Shown here one piece after another: positions 1-8,758 of a stretch of DNA of 33,582 bases. A program made the position numbers and the translations under genes. The notes beneath the pieces were generated by a model. It searched no databases. It was not told the origin of the DNA and saw only the letters and a list, made by a program, of their open reading frames with translations. This DNA comes from a virus: positions 1-33,582 of IMG/VR virus record IMGVR_UViG_3300001473_000102; one strand, given 5' to 3'. The number at the start of each line of letters is the position of its first letter. Positions within the stretch are counted from its first letter, which is position 1.

Positions 1-462
1 ATGTTCGCGAAAATCGTTGAAATCAGTACCGTCGACGGCTGGGACGAGACCTATGTCGAGGTCGAGTTCTGGGACGATGAGGCCAGCTACCGGCGCGGCG
101 AGCCGCCGGTGTTGCTGAACAGTTTCATCATGCAGCTGCGCGCGGCCGGGCATGGCCCGGTGCAGCGCGCCGACGGGCGCTATGAAGCGGAAGACGGCAG
201 CTTTCACAGCAAGGCGGACCTGCAGGCGATGCAGCCCGAGGCGCGGCCGCGGCTGAAGCGCGAGACGAAGGCCATTGATGTCGGCGCGCGGATCCGCGCC
301 AACATCGAGGCCTATGCCGCCCGGGCCACGGCCAGGGGCGAACGCGGCGACAAGCGCGACCGGACGGTGAAGCGGTCGGCCCGGCGCGACCCGCATGGCG
401 TGCTGGCGCGCGACGATGTGAAGACGCTGGGCAGATCGACTTTCAGGCCGAGGACGCGCTGA
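1..462 (+). CDS. Hypothetical phage protein
   Basis: Product of 153 aa that I do not recognise. The N-terminal half reads like a compact mixed alpha/beta domain (about residues 1-80). The C-terminal half is rich in Arg, Lys and Ala and charged, and is probably helical or disordered. The ATG coincides with the first base of the window, so an upstream in-frame start cannot be excluded. Its stop overlaps the ATG of the next gene by one base (TGATG), which implies translational coupling with the virion genes that follow. Codon use is strongly GC-rich in the third position, as in its neighbours. It is probably a virion or assembly protein by position only. Confidence 0.6.
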   Translation: MFAKIVEISTVDGWDETYVEVEFWDDEASYRRGEPPVLLNSFIMQLRAAGHGPVQRADGRYEAEDGSFHSKADLQAMQPEARPRLKRETKAIDVGARIRANIEAYAARATARGERGDKRDRTVKRSARRDPHGVLARDDVKTLGRSTFRPRTR

Positions 463-1052
463 TGCCGACACTGAATCTGCAGGTGAGCTCCGGTGCGGAC
501 GACGGGGACACCGGGGAGGGCGCCTTCTCAAACTCAGATTCGGATTGCTGGGTCGGCCGCACCTGGTCGGACTGGGACAGCTTCTTTCGCTTTACCGGCG
601 TTTCCGGGTTGTCCGGTGCCACGATCAACTCGGCCGACTTTATCGTCAGAAACTTCTGGGAGGGTCCCGATCACGTGCGGGACTTCCGCATCTATGCCGA
701 CGACAGCGCCGCGCCGACGGCGCCGACCGACGCTGCTTCGCATAGCGGCAAGACGCGCACGACCGCGTACACGGACGTAACGGGGCCCGCGACGCCATTT
801 TGGGCGGAGGGCGTGAGCTACACCTTCAGCGTGACCAGCGTCATTCAGGAGCTGGCAGACAGCTACGATCCATCGGCGATCCAGATCCTGTTCGACAATG
901 ACGCCTCGGCAAACTACGGCAATGTGCGGTGGTGGGCATACGACGGCGACTCAGCTTCCGCTGCCAAACTCGACATCGACTACACGGCCGGCGGCGGCGG
1001 CACCGCCGTGCCCGTGTTCGCGCACCACTACCGCAGAATGAAGGCGGCCTAG
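462..1052 (+). CDS. Putative virion beta-rich protein
   Basis: Product of 196 aa beginning MPTLNLQVSSGADDG, with many Gly, Ser, Asp and aromatic residues and no signal peptide or membrane segment. The composition and alternating pattern suggest a beta-sandwich, similar in style to DNRLRE-like or carbohydrate-binding-like modules of phage decoration and fibre proteins; this is inference, not a family assignment. The C-terminus ends in a basic tail (HHYRRMKAA). It overlaps the previous stop by one base, and its TAG is followed directly by the ATG of the VWDE-repeat gene, so the three genes are likely one translational unit. Confidence 0.6.
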   Translation: MPTLNLQVSSGADDGDTGEGAFSNSDSDCWVGRTWSDWDSFFRFTGVSGLSGATINSADFIVRNFWEGPDHVRDFRIYADDSAAPTAPTDAASHSGKTRTTAYTDVTGPATPFWAEGVSYTFSVTSVIQELADSYDPSAIQILFDNDASANYGNVRWWAYDGDSASAAKLDIDYTAGGGGTAVPVFAHHYRRMKAA

Positions 1053-2210
1053 ATGCAGTTTTTGAAACAGAGCACGGCCAGCCAGAGCGTGCTGATCGGC
1101 CCGTTCGTCGACAGCACCGATGGCGTGACCGCGGAAACCGCCCTGACGATCGCCGCGGCGGACGTCCGGCTGTCGAAGAACGGCGGCAACATCGTCGCCA
1201 AGAATTCCGGCGGCGGCACGCACGATGAAATCGGCTACTACACCGTCACCCTGGATGCGACCGACACCAACACGGTCGGCCGGCTGCAGCTGATGGTGAA
1301 CGAGAGCGGCGCACTGCCGGTCTATCACGAGTTCACGGTGCTGGAAGAAAACGTCTATGACGCGCTGTTCGGGTCGGGCGCCGATGCCTTCGACGCCAGC
1401 GCGCGGGTCAAGGGCATCGCCGGCACGACGAACACGCTCGACGGGCTGAACGACGTCAGCGCCGCCGACGTCAACGCGCAGTGCGATGCGGCGATCGAGA
1501 CCTATGGCCTCGATCATCTGTTGTCGGCCAGCGTCACCGGCACCGACGTCGCCAACAACTCTGTGATCGCGCGGCTGGTGGCCTCCGGCGCGACGGCGGA
1601 CTGGGACACCTTCGACAACACCACCGACAGCCTGCAGGCCCTGGCCGACAGCGGCGGCGGCGGGCCGACGGCGGCGCAGATCGCCGATGCGGTGTGGGAC
1701 GAGGCGACCACGGGCCACACCACGGCGGGCACGTTCGGCGAACAGGTCAAGACCGACATCGACGCCATTCTGAGCGACACCGGCACGACGATCCCGAGCC
1801 AGATTTCGGGGCTGAACGACCCGACCGCCGCGGCCGTTGCCGATGCGGTGTGGGACGAGGCGCAGGCGGGCCATGTCGCCGCCGGCAGCTTCGGCGAGAT
1901 GGCGAGCGAGATCGCGTCGATCCTGGCCGACACCAACGAACTGCAGACCGACGACGTGCCGGGCCTGATCGCGGCGCTGAACGACCCGGCGGCCTCGGCC
2001 ATTGCCGATGCGGTGCTGGATGAAGTGGTGGAAGACAGCTACACGCTGCGCCAGCTCATGCGGCTGTTCGCCTCGGCGCTGCTGGGGCAACTGTCGGGCG
2101 CGGCGACGGCGACCAACACCTTCCGCGACCTGGCGAACAGCAAGAACCGGATCACCGCCACGGTCGACGGCGACGGCAACCGCACCGCGGTGTCGCTGGA
2201 CGGCACCTGA
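1053..2210 (+). CDS. Phage structural protein with VWDE repeats
   Basis: Product of 385 aa. Residues about 1-98 form a beta-rich domain (SVLIGPFVDSTDG to YHEFTVLEEN). The C-terminal half holds three related units: residues 208-243 (IADAVWDEATTGHTTAGTFG), 260-295 (VADAVWDEAQAGHVAAGSFG) and a diverged unit at 316-349 (IADAVLDEV). Proteins with 'IADAVWDE..tGHTtaGtFG' repeats recur beside baseplate, fibre or collar genes in many tailed phages, so a virion role is likely, but the exact position in the particle is unknown. It is coupled to both neighbours (TAG-ATG upstream, TGATG downstream). The repeats may form helical hairpins for oligomerisation. Confidence 0.75.
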   Translation: MQFLKQSTASQSVLIGPFVDSTDGVTAETALTIAAADVRLSKNGGNIVAKNSGGGTHDEIGYYTVTLDATDTNTVGRLQLMVNESGALPVYHEFTVLEENVYDALFGSGADAFDASARVKGIAGTTNTLDGLNDVSAADVNAQCDAAIETYGLDHLLSASVTGTDVANNSVIARLVASGATADWDTFDNTTDSLQALADSGGGGPTAAQIADAVWDEATTGHTTAGTFGEQVKTDIDAILSDTGTTIPSQISGLNDPTAAAVADAVWDEAQAGHVAAGSFGEMASEIASILADTNELQTDDVPGLIAALNDPAASAIADAVLDEVVEDSYTLRQLMRLFASALLGQLSGAATATNTFRDLANSKNRITATVDGDGNRTAVSLDGT

Positions 2211-2404
2211 TGTTTTCCGCCCGCTTCTTCAACGCCCGGCACTGGCTGGCCCGGTTCTGGGCGGCGACCGGGGTGACCCCGGTGGTGGCGATCGATGAAC
2301 GCTATGCGGTCACCGTGCTGCCATCCGACCGCGCCGCGCGCGCCCTGCCGACGCGGCGGGATGCGGCGGCCGTTCCGACGATCCGCGATGTGAGGGTATT
2401 CTAA
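2210..2404 (+). CDS. Small phage protein, FNAR-type
   Basis: Product of 64 aa beginning MFSARFFNARHWLARFWA. Short proteins with an aromatic and Arg-rich start of this FNAR.W..RFW type recur next to terminase and fibre genes in phage genomes; the role is unknown. The start overlaps the preceding stop (TGATG) and the stop overlaps the next ATG (TAATG), so the gene is embedded in a coupled operon. This supports it as real despite its length. Confidence 0.6.
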   Translation: MFSARFFNARHWLARFWAATGVTPVVAIDERYAVTVLPSDRAARALPTRRDAAAVPTIRDVRVF

Positions 2405-2709
2405 TGGCCGACGTGTCTCCCCGGCGCACCGACGACGTGACGCCGGGCACCATCGCTGACTTCACCTTCCGCTGGGACCGCTGGCTCGGCAGCGGGCGCA
2501 CGCTGACGTCGGCGGTCTATTCCATCCTGCCGACCGGCCCGACCATCGGCGCCACCGTGCTGTCGCAGGGCAACACCTATGCCACCGCCGAAGTCAGCGG
2601 CTGCACCAAGGGCACGCGCTATGTGCTGTCGTGCCTGGCGACGGCGAGCGACGGTAAGGCGGAAGAGGGCCGGGTGGAATTCTACTGCCGCGACGACGGC
2701 GAAACCTGA
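2404..2709 (+). CDS. Ig-like small virion protein
   Basis: Product of 101 aa beginning MADVSPRRTDDVTPG, with a pattern of short alternating hydrophobic stretches and a late block (RYVLSCLATASDGK) typical of single Ig-like or fibronectin-like beta domains in phage proteins. There is no membrane segment. By context it may decorate the virion or belong to a fibre. The stop overlaps the ATG of the small terminase gene (TGATG). The fold call is inferred from the residue pattern only. Confidence 0.6.
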   Translation: MADVSPRRTDDVTPGTIADFTFRWDRWLGSGRTLTSAVYSILPTGPTIGATVLSQGNTYATAEVSGCTKGTRYVLSCLATASDGKAEEGRVEFYCRDDGET

Positions 2710-3179
2710 TGGGCCGGCCGACGAAATACACGGCGAAGCTGGCCGACGACATCTGCACGCGGATCGCCAATGGCGAAAACCTGCGGCGGATTTGCGCCGA
2801 CGAGGGCTATCCGGCGCGCTCCAGCGTCATGTCGTGGCTGGCCTCGTCGAACAAGACCTACGCCGGTTTCCGCGAGCAGTATGCGCGGGCGATGAGCCTG
2901 CGCGCCGACTACTGGGCCGACGAGATCATCGAGATCGCCGACGACGGCACGAACGACTGGGTGCCGCGCAAGCGCGCCGGCGGGGCGAGCGATGCGGTGC
3001 TGAACCACGAGCACGTCACCCGCTCGCGGCTGCGCGTCGACACCCGCAAATGGCTGATGGCCCGGATGGAGCCGAAGAAATACGGCGACCGGGTGCAGAA
3101 CGAGCTGTCCGGCACACTCGGCGTGCAGAAGATCGAACGGACCATCGTTGACCCGCACGCTGCAGATCCGGACGGCTAG
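2709..3179 (+). CDS. terS: Terminase small subunit (Sf6-type)
   Basis: Product of 156 aa. The start MGRPTKYT, the helix-turn-helix region (about residues 10-55, with GENLRRICADEGYPARSSVM and a following SWL) and the core ADYWADEIIEIADD, then DTRKWLMARMEPKKYGDRV, match the small terminase family typified by phage Sf6. The protein binds the packaging site on phage DNA and hands concatemers to the large subunit. It lies immediately upstream of the large terminase, whose predicted TTG start at 3148 lies inside this gene, giving a 32-base overlap. The stop follows the acidic tail DPHAADPDG. Confidence 0.93.
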   Translation: MGRPTKYTAKLADDICTRIANGENLRRICADEGYPARSSVMSWLASSNKTYAGFREQYARAMSLRADYWADEIIEIADDGTNDWVPRKRAGGASDAVLNHEHVTRSRLRVDTRKWLMARMEPKKYGDRVQNELSGTLGVQKIERTIVDPHAADPDG

Positions 3180-4419
3180 GGCGTTCCTGCCGCTGCTGAC
3201 GCCGGCGCGCTACAAGGGCGCCTATGGCGGGCGCGGCTCGGGCAAGTCGCACTTCTTCGCCGAGATGGGCATCGAGCGCTGCGTGCTGATGCCGGGCACG
3301 CGCATCGTCTGCGTGCGCGAAGTGCAGAAGTCTTTGAAGGACTCGGTCAAGCTGCTGATGGAAGACAAGATCCGCGCCTTCGGCGTCGGCGACGACTTCC
3401 GCGTGCAGAACGACGTCATCGTGACGCCGGGCAAGGGCGTGGTGCTGTTCCAGGGCATGCAGGACCACACGGCGGAAAGCATCAAGTCGCTGGAAGGCTT
3501 CGACATCGCCTATGTCGAGGAGGCGCAGACGATGACGGCGCGCAGCCTGGAGCTGTTGCGTCCGACGATCCGCAAGCCGGGCTCGGAACTCTGGTTCTCC
3601 TGGAACCCGCGCAACGCCAGCGACCCGGTCGACGCGCTGCTGCGCGGGCCGAACCCGCCGAAGGATGCGGCGGTGGTCCGCGCGACCTACCGCGACAACC
3701 CGTTCTTTCCGGACGTGCTGGAACAGGAGCGGCTCTACGACCAGACCCACGTGCCCGACCGCTACGGTCATATCTGGCTCGGCGAGTACGAGCCGGTCGC
3801 GGTCGGCGCGATCTGGACGCGGCAGATCATTCAGGAAGGCCGGCGCGCCGAAGCGCCCGACATGGAGCGCATCGTGATCGCCGTCGACCCGGCGGTGTCG
3901 GCGGCAACCGGCAGCAACGAACACGGCATTATCGCCGCCGGCCTCGGCGCCGACGGCCGCGGCTACCTGCTGGACGACGCCACGCGCAGCGGTTCGCCGC
4001 AGCAGTGGGCGGAGCGGGCGGTCGCGCTCTACGACCTGTACGAGGCCGACGCGATCGTCGTGGAGGTGAACCAGGGCGGCGACATGGTGAAGCACACGCT
4101 GAAGACGGTCCGCCCGAACCTGCCGATCCGGGAAGTCCGCGCGACGCGCGGCAAGCACGTGCGGGCGGAGCCGATCGCGGCGCTGTACAGCACCGGCAGG
4201 ATTTCCCATGTCGGCAGCTTTCCCGAACTGGAGGGCCAGATGTGCCAGGTCACCGCCGCCGGTTACGAGGGCGAGGGCAGCCCCGACCGGGTCGATGCCA
4301 TGGTCTGGGCCTTCAGCGAACTGTTCCCGCGGCTGACCAAGGGCCGGCGGGATTTGTCGAAACTGTCGGCCGCCGGCGGCCGGCGCCGTAGCCGTTCAAG
4401 CGGATGGTTGGGACACTGA
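3148..4419 (+). CDS. terL: Terminase large subunit (packaging ATPase-nuclease)
   Basis: Product of 423 aa that drives ATP-powered DNA packaging and cuts the concatemer. Walker A is GGRGSGKS (residues 27-34), Walker B with catalytic Glu is FDIAYVEEA (117-125), and the coupling motif is SWNP (150-153). The C-terminal RNase H-like nuclease shows IAVDPA (about 247), DAIVVEVNQGGD (about 300) and DRVDAMVWAF (about 380), supplying the expected acidic metal ligands. This is the PBSX/Terminase_3-like arrangement. No ATG precedes Walker A, so the TTG at 3148 is the likely start and overlaps the small subunit gene. Its stop overlaps the portal ATG at 4419 (TGATG). Confidence 0.95.
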   Translation: MTRTLQIRTARAFLPLLTPARYKGAYGGRGSGKSHFFAEMGIERCVLMPGTRIVCVREVQKSLKDSVKLLMEDKIRAFGVGDDFRVQNDVIVTPGKGVVLFQGMQDHTAESIKSLEGFDIAYVEEAQTMTARSLELLRPTIRKPGSELWFSWNPRNASDPVDALLRGPNPPKDAAVVRATYRDNPFFPDVLEQERLYDQTHVPDRYGHIWLGEYEPVAVGAIWTRQIIQEGRRAEAPDMERIVIAVDPAVSAATGSNEHGIIAAGLGADGRGYLLDDATRSGSPQQWAERAVALYDLYEADAIVVEVNQGGDMVKHTLKTVRPNLPIREVRATRGKHVRAEPIAALYSTGRISHVGSFPELEGQMCQVTAAGYEGEGSPDRVDAMVWAFSELFPRLTKGRRDLSKLSAAGGRRRSRSSGWLGH

Positions 4420-6401
4420 TGGACGATATTCTTGCACATACCGATCTGCTGGACGAAGCCCGCAGCCGGTACGAAGACGGTGAGAACTACGACCGCGAGA
4501 ACCGTGAGAACGCGTTCGAGGATCTGAAGTTCCGCGCCGGCGAGCAATGGCCCGATACCATCGCGCAGGAGCGCGTGGAAGACGATCGGCCGATGCTGAC
4601 GATCAACCGGCTGCCGACGATCATCAACCAGATCACCGGCGATGCCCGGGTCAACCGGCCGTCGATCAAGGTGCGGCCGTCGGACGACAAGAGCGACCCG
4701 GCGCTGGCCGAGGTGTTCACCGGGCTGATCCGCAGCATCGAGAACGCCTCGGAGGCGTCGACCGCCTATATCCATGCGCTGGACTGCGCGGCGACCTGCG
4801 GCATCGGCCACTGGCGGGTGCTGACCAGGTTCACCGACGACGACATGTTCGAGCAGGACCTGCTGATCCGGCCGATCAGGAACCCGCTGGCCGTGGTCTG
4901 GGACCCGGGCGCGCAGCTGATGACGCGCGAGGATGCGCGCTGGTGCTTCGTCGTCGACCTGCTGACCAAGGAGCGGTTCCGCGAGCTCTACCCCGACGCG
5001 CGGTACGCCGATTTCGAGTTCGAGGACCTGCCGGACTACCTGCACGGTTGGTACCGCAACGAGCATGTCCGGGTGGCGGAATACTGGCGCAAGGTCGACG
5101 TGACCCGGACGCTGGCGCAGCTGCAGAACGGCGCGGTCGTCGACATCACCGACAAGAGCCCGGAAGTGCTGTCGACCCTGCCGATCCACCGCGAGCGCAA
5201 GGTGCAGTCGCACAAGGTCGAGCAGTATGTCGTGTCCGGCGCCGAGGTGCTGAACGGACCGAACGAGTGGGCCGGCAAGCATATTCCCATCGTGCCGGTG
5301 ATCGGCGAGGAGATCGCGGTCGGCGACCGGGTGGTGCGGCACGGCATCGTGCGCCACGCGAAAGACCCGCAGCGCATGTACAACTACTGGATCACGGCGC
5401 AGGCCGAGTTCACCGCGCTGCAGCCGAAGGCGCCGTACAAGCTGACGCCGACGCAGATCGAGGGCCACGAGGCCGACTGGCGCGAGGCCAACGTCCGCAA
5501 CTTCCCCTACCTGCTGTACAATCCGGACGAGATGGCACCGCCGCCGCAGCGCGAGCCGCCGCCGATGGCGAGCGCGGCGATGGACCGGCAGGCGATGATC
5601 GCCGCCGACGACATGAAGGCGACGACCGGCGTGTTCGACGCCGCGATGGGCGCGCGGTCGAACGAGACCAGCGGCCGGGCGATCCGCGCCCGCGAACAGC
5701 AGAGCGACACGGCGACCGCGGTCTATCCTGGCAACATGGCCCGCGCGGTCGGCCATACCGGGCGCATCCTGGTCGACCTCATTCCGAAGATCTTCGACAC
5801 CCAGCGCACGGTGCGCCTGTTGAACGAGGACGACACCGAGGGCTTCGCCCAGGTCAACACGGTGGTCACCGGGCCGGACGGCCCCGTCGTGTTCAACGAC
5901 CTGACGGTGGGCCGCTACGACGTGGTGGTGCTGACCGGGCCGAGCTTCAACACCCGGCGGATCGAGGCGGTCGAGGGCATGCTGGGCTTCATCCAGGCGT
6001 TCCCGCAGTCGGGCGCGCTGATCGCCGACCTGATCGCCAAGAACCAGGACTGGCCCGGCGCCGACAAGATCGCCGAACGGCTGCGCTTCATGCTGCCGCC
6101 GGAACTGCGCGACGACAACGACGGGCAGCCGCCGGCGCCGGAACCGCCCGATCCGGCGGTGGCGGCGAAGATGGCCGAGATGATGGCGAAGATCGAAAAG
6201 CTCAACGCCGAAACGCAGGGCAAGGAACTGGAGAACGCCGAGAAACAGCTCGGCATTGCGATGGCCGGCGGCCTGGACGCCGCGGTGCGGCAGATCGTGA
6301 TGCAGGTGATCGGCGAGGCGCTGGCCCAACCCGCCGGCCCAGCAACGGGCGGCCCGCCGCAAGGCGCGCCCCCGCTGCAACCGGCGATGCCGCTGCCGTA
6401 A
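4419..6401 (+). CDS. P22-type portal protein
   Basis: Product of 660 aa forming the dodecameric ring through which DNA enters and leaves the head. The start region (LDEARSRYEDGENYDRENRE, then FRAGEQWP), TINRLPTIINQITGDARVNRP and the later SNETSGRAIRAREQQSDTAT are characteristic of the P22-like portal family. The C-terminal 80 residues are Pro, Gly and Ala rich with a coiled-coil-like stretch (KMAEMMAKIEKLNAETQGKE), comparable to the barrel and tail of this family. I prefer the ATG at 4419, which overlaps the terL stop like most junctions here; an in-frame ATG at 4404 is an alternative. A terminator follows at 6427. Confidence 0.95.
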   Translation: MDDILAHTDLLDEARSRYEDGENYDRENRENAFEDLKFRAGEQWPDTIAQERVEDDRPMLTINRLPTIINQITGDARVNRPSIKVRPSDDKSDPALAEVFTGLIRSIENASEASTAYIHALDCAATCGIGHWRVLTRFTDDDMFEQDLLIRPIRNPLAVVWDPGAQLMTREDARWCFVVDLLTKERFRELYPDARYADFEFEDLPDYLHGWYRNEHVRVAEYWRKVDVTRTLAQLQNGAVVDITDKSPEVLSTLPIHRERKVQSHKVEQYVVSGAEVLNGPNEWAGKHIPIVPVIGEEIAVGDRVVRHGIVRHAKDPQRMYNYWITAQAEFTALQPKAPYKLTPTQIEGHEADWREANVRNFPYLLYNPDEMAPPPQREPPPMASAAMDRQAMIAADDMKATTGVFDAAMGARSNETSGRAIRAREQQSDTATAVYPGNMARAVGHTGRILVDLIPKIFDTQRTVRLLNEDDTEGFAQVNTVVTGPDGPVVFNDLTVGRYDVVVLTGPSFNTRRIEAVEGMLGFIQAFPQSGALIADLIAKNQDWPGADKIAERLRFMLPPELRDDNDGQPPAPEPPDPAVAAKMAEMMAKIEKLNAETQGKELENAEKQLGIAMAGGLDAAVRQIVMQVIGEALAQPAGPATGGPPQGAPPLQPAMPLP

Positions 6402-6426
6402 CAGGCCGGCCATCGCTGCACCGACA

Positions 6427-6450
6427 GGCTCGCCCGTGGCGGGCCTTTTT
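6427..6450 (+). terminator. Rho-independent terminator after portal gene
   Basis: Arms GGCTCGCC (6427-6434) and GGCGGGCC (6438-6445) pair over eight positions with one G-U, with a three-base loop, followed by five T. It separates the packaging genes from the scaffold gene, so scaffold and coat may have their own promoter or depend on partial read-through. Confidence 0.8.
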
Positions 6451-6505
6451 CATGCCCGAGCGGCAGGGCCGATGCCGCGACCATCCGCACCTATGAGGTA
6501 GCGCT

Positions 6506-7264
6506 ATGAGTGACGACACCCAGAACACAGACCTGGATGCCGAGGCGGTCGAGCAGGCGCGTGCGCCGTTGCCCGACGAACATGCCGAACAGGCACAACA
6601 GGTCGCGCCCGAGTGGCAGGACGATGACACGGCGGCAGCCGCCGGCGGCGACGAGGACGCCGAAATGGCTGCGGACGGTGACGACGATGCCACCGCGGAC
6701 GGCCGGCCCAGGGCAAAGCGCAAGGGCCGGGTCCAGAAGCGCATCGGCGATCTGACCAGGAGAGCGCGAGACGCCGAACGCGACGCCGACTACTGGCGTG
6801 GCGTGGCGCAGGGCCGTGTCGCCGACACGGACTACGGGGTGAGCGACGATCAGCGCATGGAAGAGGCAGCGGCCTTGGCGCAGGCGCAGGTATTCGCACA
6901 GCGCGTCGACGCCGCGCGCCACCGGTTCGACGATTTCGACGCGGTGGCGTTTGCCGAAGACCTGCCGGTGTCGGAGGTCATGGCGGCCGTCATCCAGGCG
7001 TCCGAACATGGCCCGGACATCGCCTACCACCTCGGGTCCCACCCGCACGACGCAGCGCGCATCGCCGCGCTGGACCCGCTCTCCGCGGCAAATGAACTGG
7101 GGCGGATCGAAGCCGGTCTGGCGATGCCCGCCCCGAGACGCACAACGTCCGCGCCGTACCCGGTGTCGACCGTCGGCAGCGGGGGCGAGGCCCCCATGCC
7201 GAACCTCGATAGCCTGCCGATGGAGGAATACACCGCCCTTCGGCAGTCGGGGAAGCTCCGGTAA
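6506..7264 (+). CDS. Capsid scaffolding protein
   Basis: Product of 252 aa placed directly before the coat gene. The first 75 residues are acidic and Ala-rich. They are followed by a basic coiled-coil segment (KGRVQKRIGDLTRRARDAER) and a conserved block at about residues 138-205 (FDDFDAVAFAEDLPVSEVM, then AYHLGSHPHDAARIAALDP). These are typical of scaffolding proteins paired with P22-like coat proteins, which guide procapsid assembly and then leave or are degraded. GAGG lies shortly upstream of the ATG at 6506. No protease motif was seen. Confidence 0.85.
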   Translation: MSDDTQNTDLDAEAVEQARAPLPDEHAEQAQQVAPEWQDDDTAAAAGGDEDAEMAADGDDDATADGRPRAKRKGRVQKRIGDLTRRARDAERDADYWRGVAQGRVADTDYGVSDDQRMEEAAALAQAQVFAQRVDAARHRFDDFDAVAFAEDLPVSEVMAAVIQASEHGPDIAYHLGSHPHDAARIAALDPLSAANELGRIEAGLAMPAPRRTTSAPYPVSTVGSGGEAPMPNLDSLPMEEYTALRQSGKLR

Positions 7265-7291
7265 CGCGCGGCCCGATAGGGATCTAGAGGA

Positions 7292-8512
7292 ATGGTTCAG
7301 TCACTGCTGACGCCAACCATCATCGCCAAGGAGGCGCTGATGCAGTTGGAAAACAACCTGGCGATGGGCAAATGCGTGCACCGCGACTATCGCAAGGAGT
7401 TCGTGAAGATCGGCGAGTCGGTGAGTATCCGCAAGCCGGTGAAGTTCGAGGCGTCCGACGGCGTCACCCTGGTGAACCAGGACGTCGAGGAAGCCAGCAC
7501 GTCGATCACCATCGACAAGCGCAAGCATGTCGCCTGGAAGTTCACCTCGGCGGATATGACGCTGAAGATCGACGAGTACAGCGAGCGCTACATCAAGCCG
7601 GCGATGATCACGCTGGCCAACACGGTCGACCAGGATCTGTGCGGGCTCTACGCCAACGTATGGAACTGGGTCGGCACGCCGGGCCAGACGGTGAACAGCT
7701 TCGCCGACCTGGCACAGGCGCCCGAACGGCTCGACGAGCTGGCGGTGCCGCAGGACATGCGCTACGCGGTGCTGTCGCCGAAGGACCACTGGGGCATGGT
7801 CAGCAACCTGACCGGGCTCTATATCGAGCGGGCGGCGAACGACGCCTACCGCAAGGGGTCGCTCGGCAATGTCGGCGGTCTGGACATGTATATGGATCAG
7901 AACATCCGCCGGCATACCGTGGGCGCGCACGGCGGTACGCCGCTGGTCGACGGCGCCAGCCAGAACGTCACCTACAACGCCTCGCTGACGAACTATCAGC
8001 AGACGCTGGTGACCGACGGCTGGACCGCGTCGCAGGACCTGAAGGCCGGCGACGTGTTCACCATCGACGGTGTGTTCGCCGTCAACCCGGTGAGCCGGGA
8101 GACGCTCGACTTCCTGCAGCAGTTCGTTGTGGTGGCCGACGTCACGACCAACGCCAGCGCGGCGGCCGACACCAACCTGACGATCAGCCCGCCGATCATC
8201 ACGTCGGGCCCGTATCAGACGGTGAGTGCGGCGCCGGCCAACAACGCGCCGATCAACTATCTCGGCACGGCCGGCACGGTCTATCCGCAGAACCTGGTGT
8301 TCCAGAAGAACGCGTTCGCGCTGGTGACGGTGCCGATCGAACTGCCGGACTCTGCCGGCTGGAAGTCGCGCCAGACGCACAAGGGTATCTCCATCCGTCT
8401 GGTGAAGGACTACGACATCACCAACGACGTGGAGCAGATCCGCTGCGACATCATGTATGGCGTCAAGGCGATCTATCCCGAACTGGCGGCGCGGACCAGC
8501 GGCGCGGCGTAA
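7292..8512 (+). CDS. Major capsid protein (P22 coat-like, HK97 fold)
   Basis: Product of 406 aa. The N-terminus MVQSLLTPTIIAKEALMQLE, the block VHRDYRKEFVKIGESVSIRKP, the motif HVAWKFTSADMTLKIDEYSE and MSRETLDF-like later strands are hallmarks of the P22 coat family. The length is near the 430 aa of P22 gp5. AGAGG precedes the ATG by a few bases. The gene lies between scaffold and tail-adaptor genes as in P22-like genomes and is followed by a strong terminator at 8524, in keeping with a highly expressed transcript. Confidence 0.95.
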   Translation: MVQSLLTPTIIAKEALMQLENNLAMGKCVHRDYRKEFVKIGESVSIRKPVKFEASDGVTLVNQDVEEASTSITIDKRKHVAWKFTSADMTLKIDEYSERYIKPAMITLANTVDQDLCGLYANVWNWVGTPGQTVNSFADLAQAPERLDELAVPQDMRYAVLSPKDHWGMVSNLTGLYIERAANDAYRKGSLGNVGGLDMYMDQNIRRHTVGAHGGTPLVDGASQNVTYNASLTNYQQTLVTDGWTASQDLKAGDVFTIDGVFAVNPVSRETLDFLQQFVVVADVTTNASAAADTNLTISPPIITSGPYQTVSAAPANNAPINYLGTAGTVYPQNLVFQKNAFALVTVPIELPDSAGWKSRQTHKGISIRLVKDYDITNDVEQIRCDIMYGVKAIYPELAARTSGAA

Positions 8513-8523
8513 GGGTGAGGGTG

Positions 8524-8556
8524 ACGGGGCGGTTCTTGGACCGCCCCGTTTCTTTT
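8524..8556 (+). terminator. Strong rho-independent terminator after coat gene
   Basis: Perfect ten-base-pair stem ACGGGGCGGT (8524-8533) / ACCGCCCCGT (8540-8549) with a six-base loop, followed by TTCTTTT. It lies 12 bases after the coat stop and should insulate coat transcription from the tail genes. Confidence 0.92.
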
Positions 8557-8585
8557 GCGCGTTGCGCGGCCTGCACCGCCCCGCA

Positions 8586-8684
8586 CCCCCACCCGGCCAC
8601 CCACGTGAGTATCCTTAATGGGTGGCCGGGTGGGGGAGCGGGGTGGCGCAGGCTCTTCCGACATAATTCGTGGCCGGGTGGGGG
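8586..8684. repeat. Perfect 18-bp inverted repeat plus a third half-site
   Basis: CCCCCACCCGGCCACCCA (8586-8603) and its exact reverse complement (8619-8636) flank a 15-base loop. A third copy of 15 bases in the second orientation, GTGGCCGGGTGGGGG, lies at 8670-8684. The tract sits between the coat terminator (8524-8556) and the next gene (8759). A further 6-bp hairpin (8699-8713, three-base loop) follows. There is no T-tract after the 18-bp stem, so it is not a normal terminator. Possible roles are a protein-binding operator, RNA structure or a REP-like element; none can be chosen from the sequence. Confidence 0.75.
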
Positions 8685-8758
8685 CGTCGTGCGGGTAGCA
8701 CGCCTTCGGCGTGACGGGCGGCGCAGGTCCCGCCAATCAGAAGACTCAGGAGACGGCG

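Noticed and set aside
8586-8636. Inverted repeat as a transcription terminator or attachment site
   Set aside because: There is no T-tract after the stem, a strong terminator already exists just upstream, and it lies in the middle of the structural genes.
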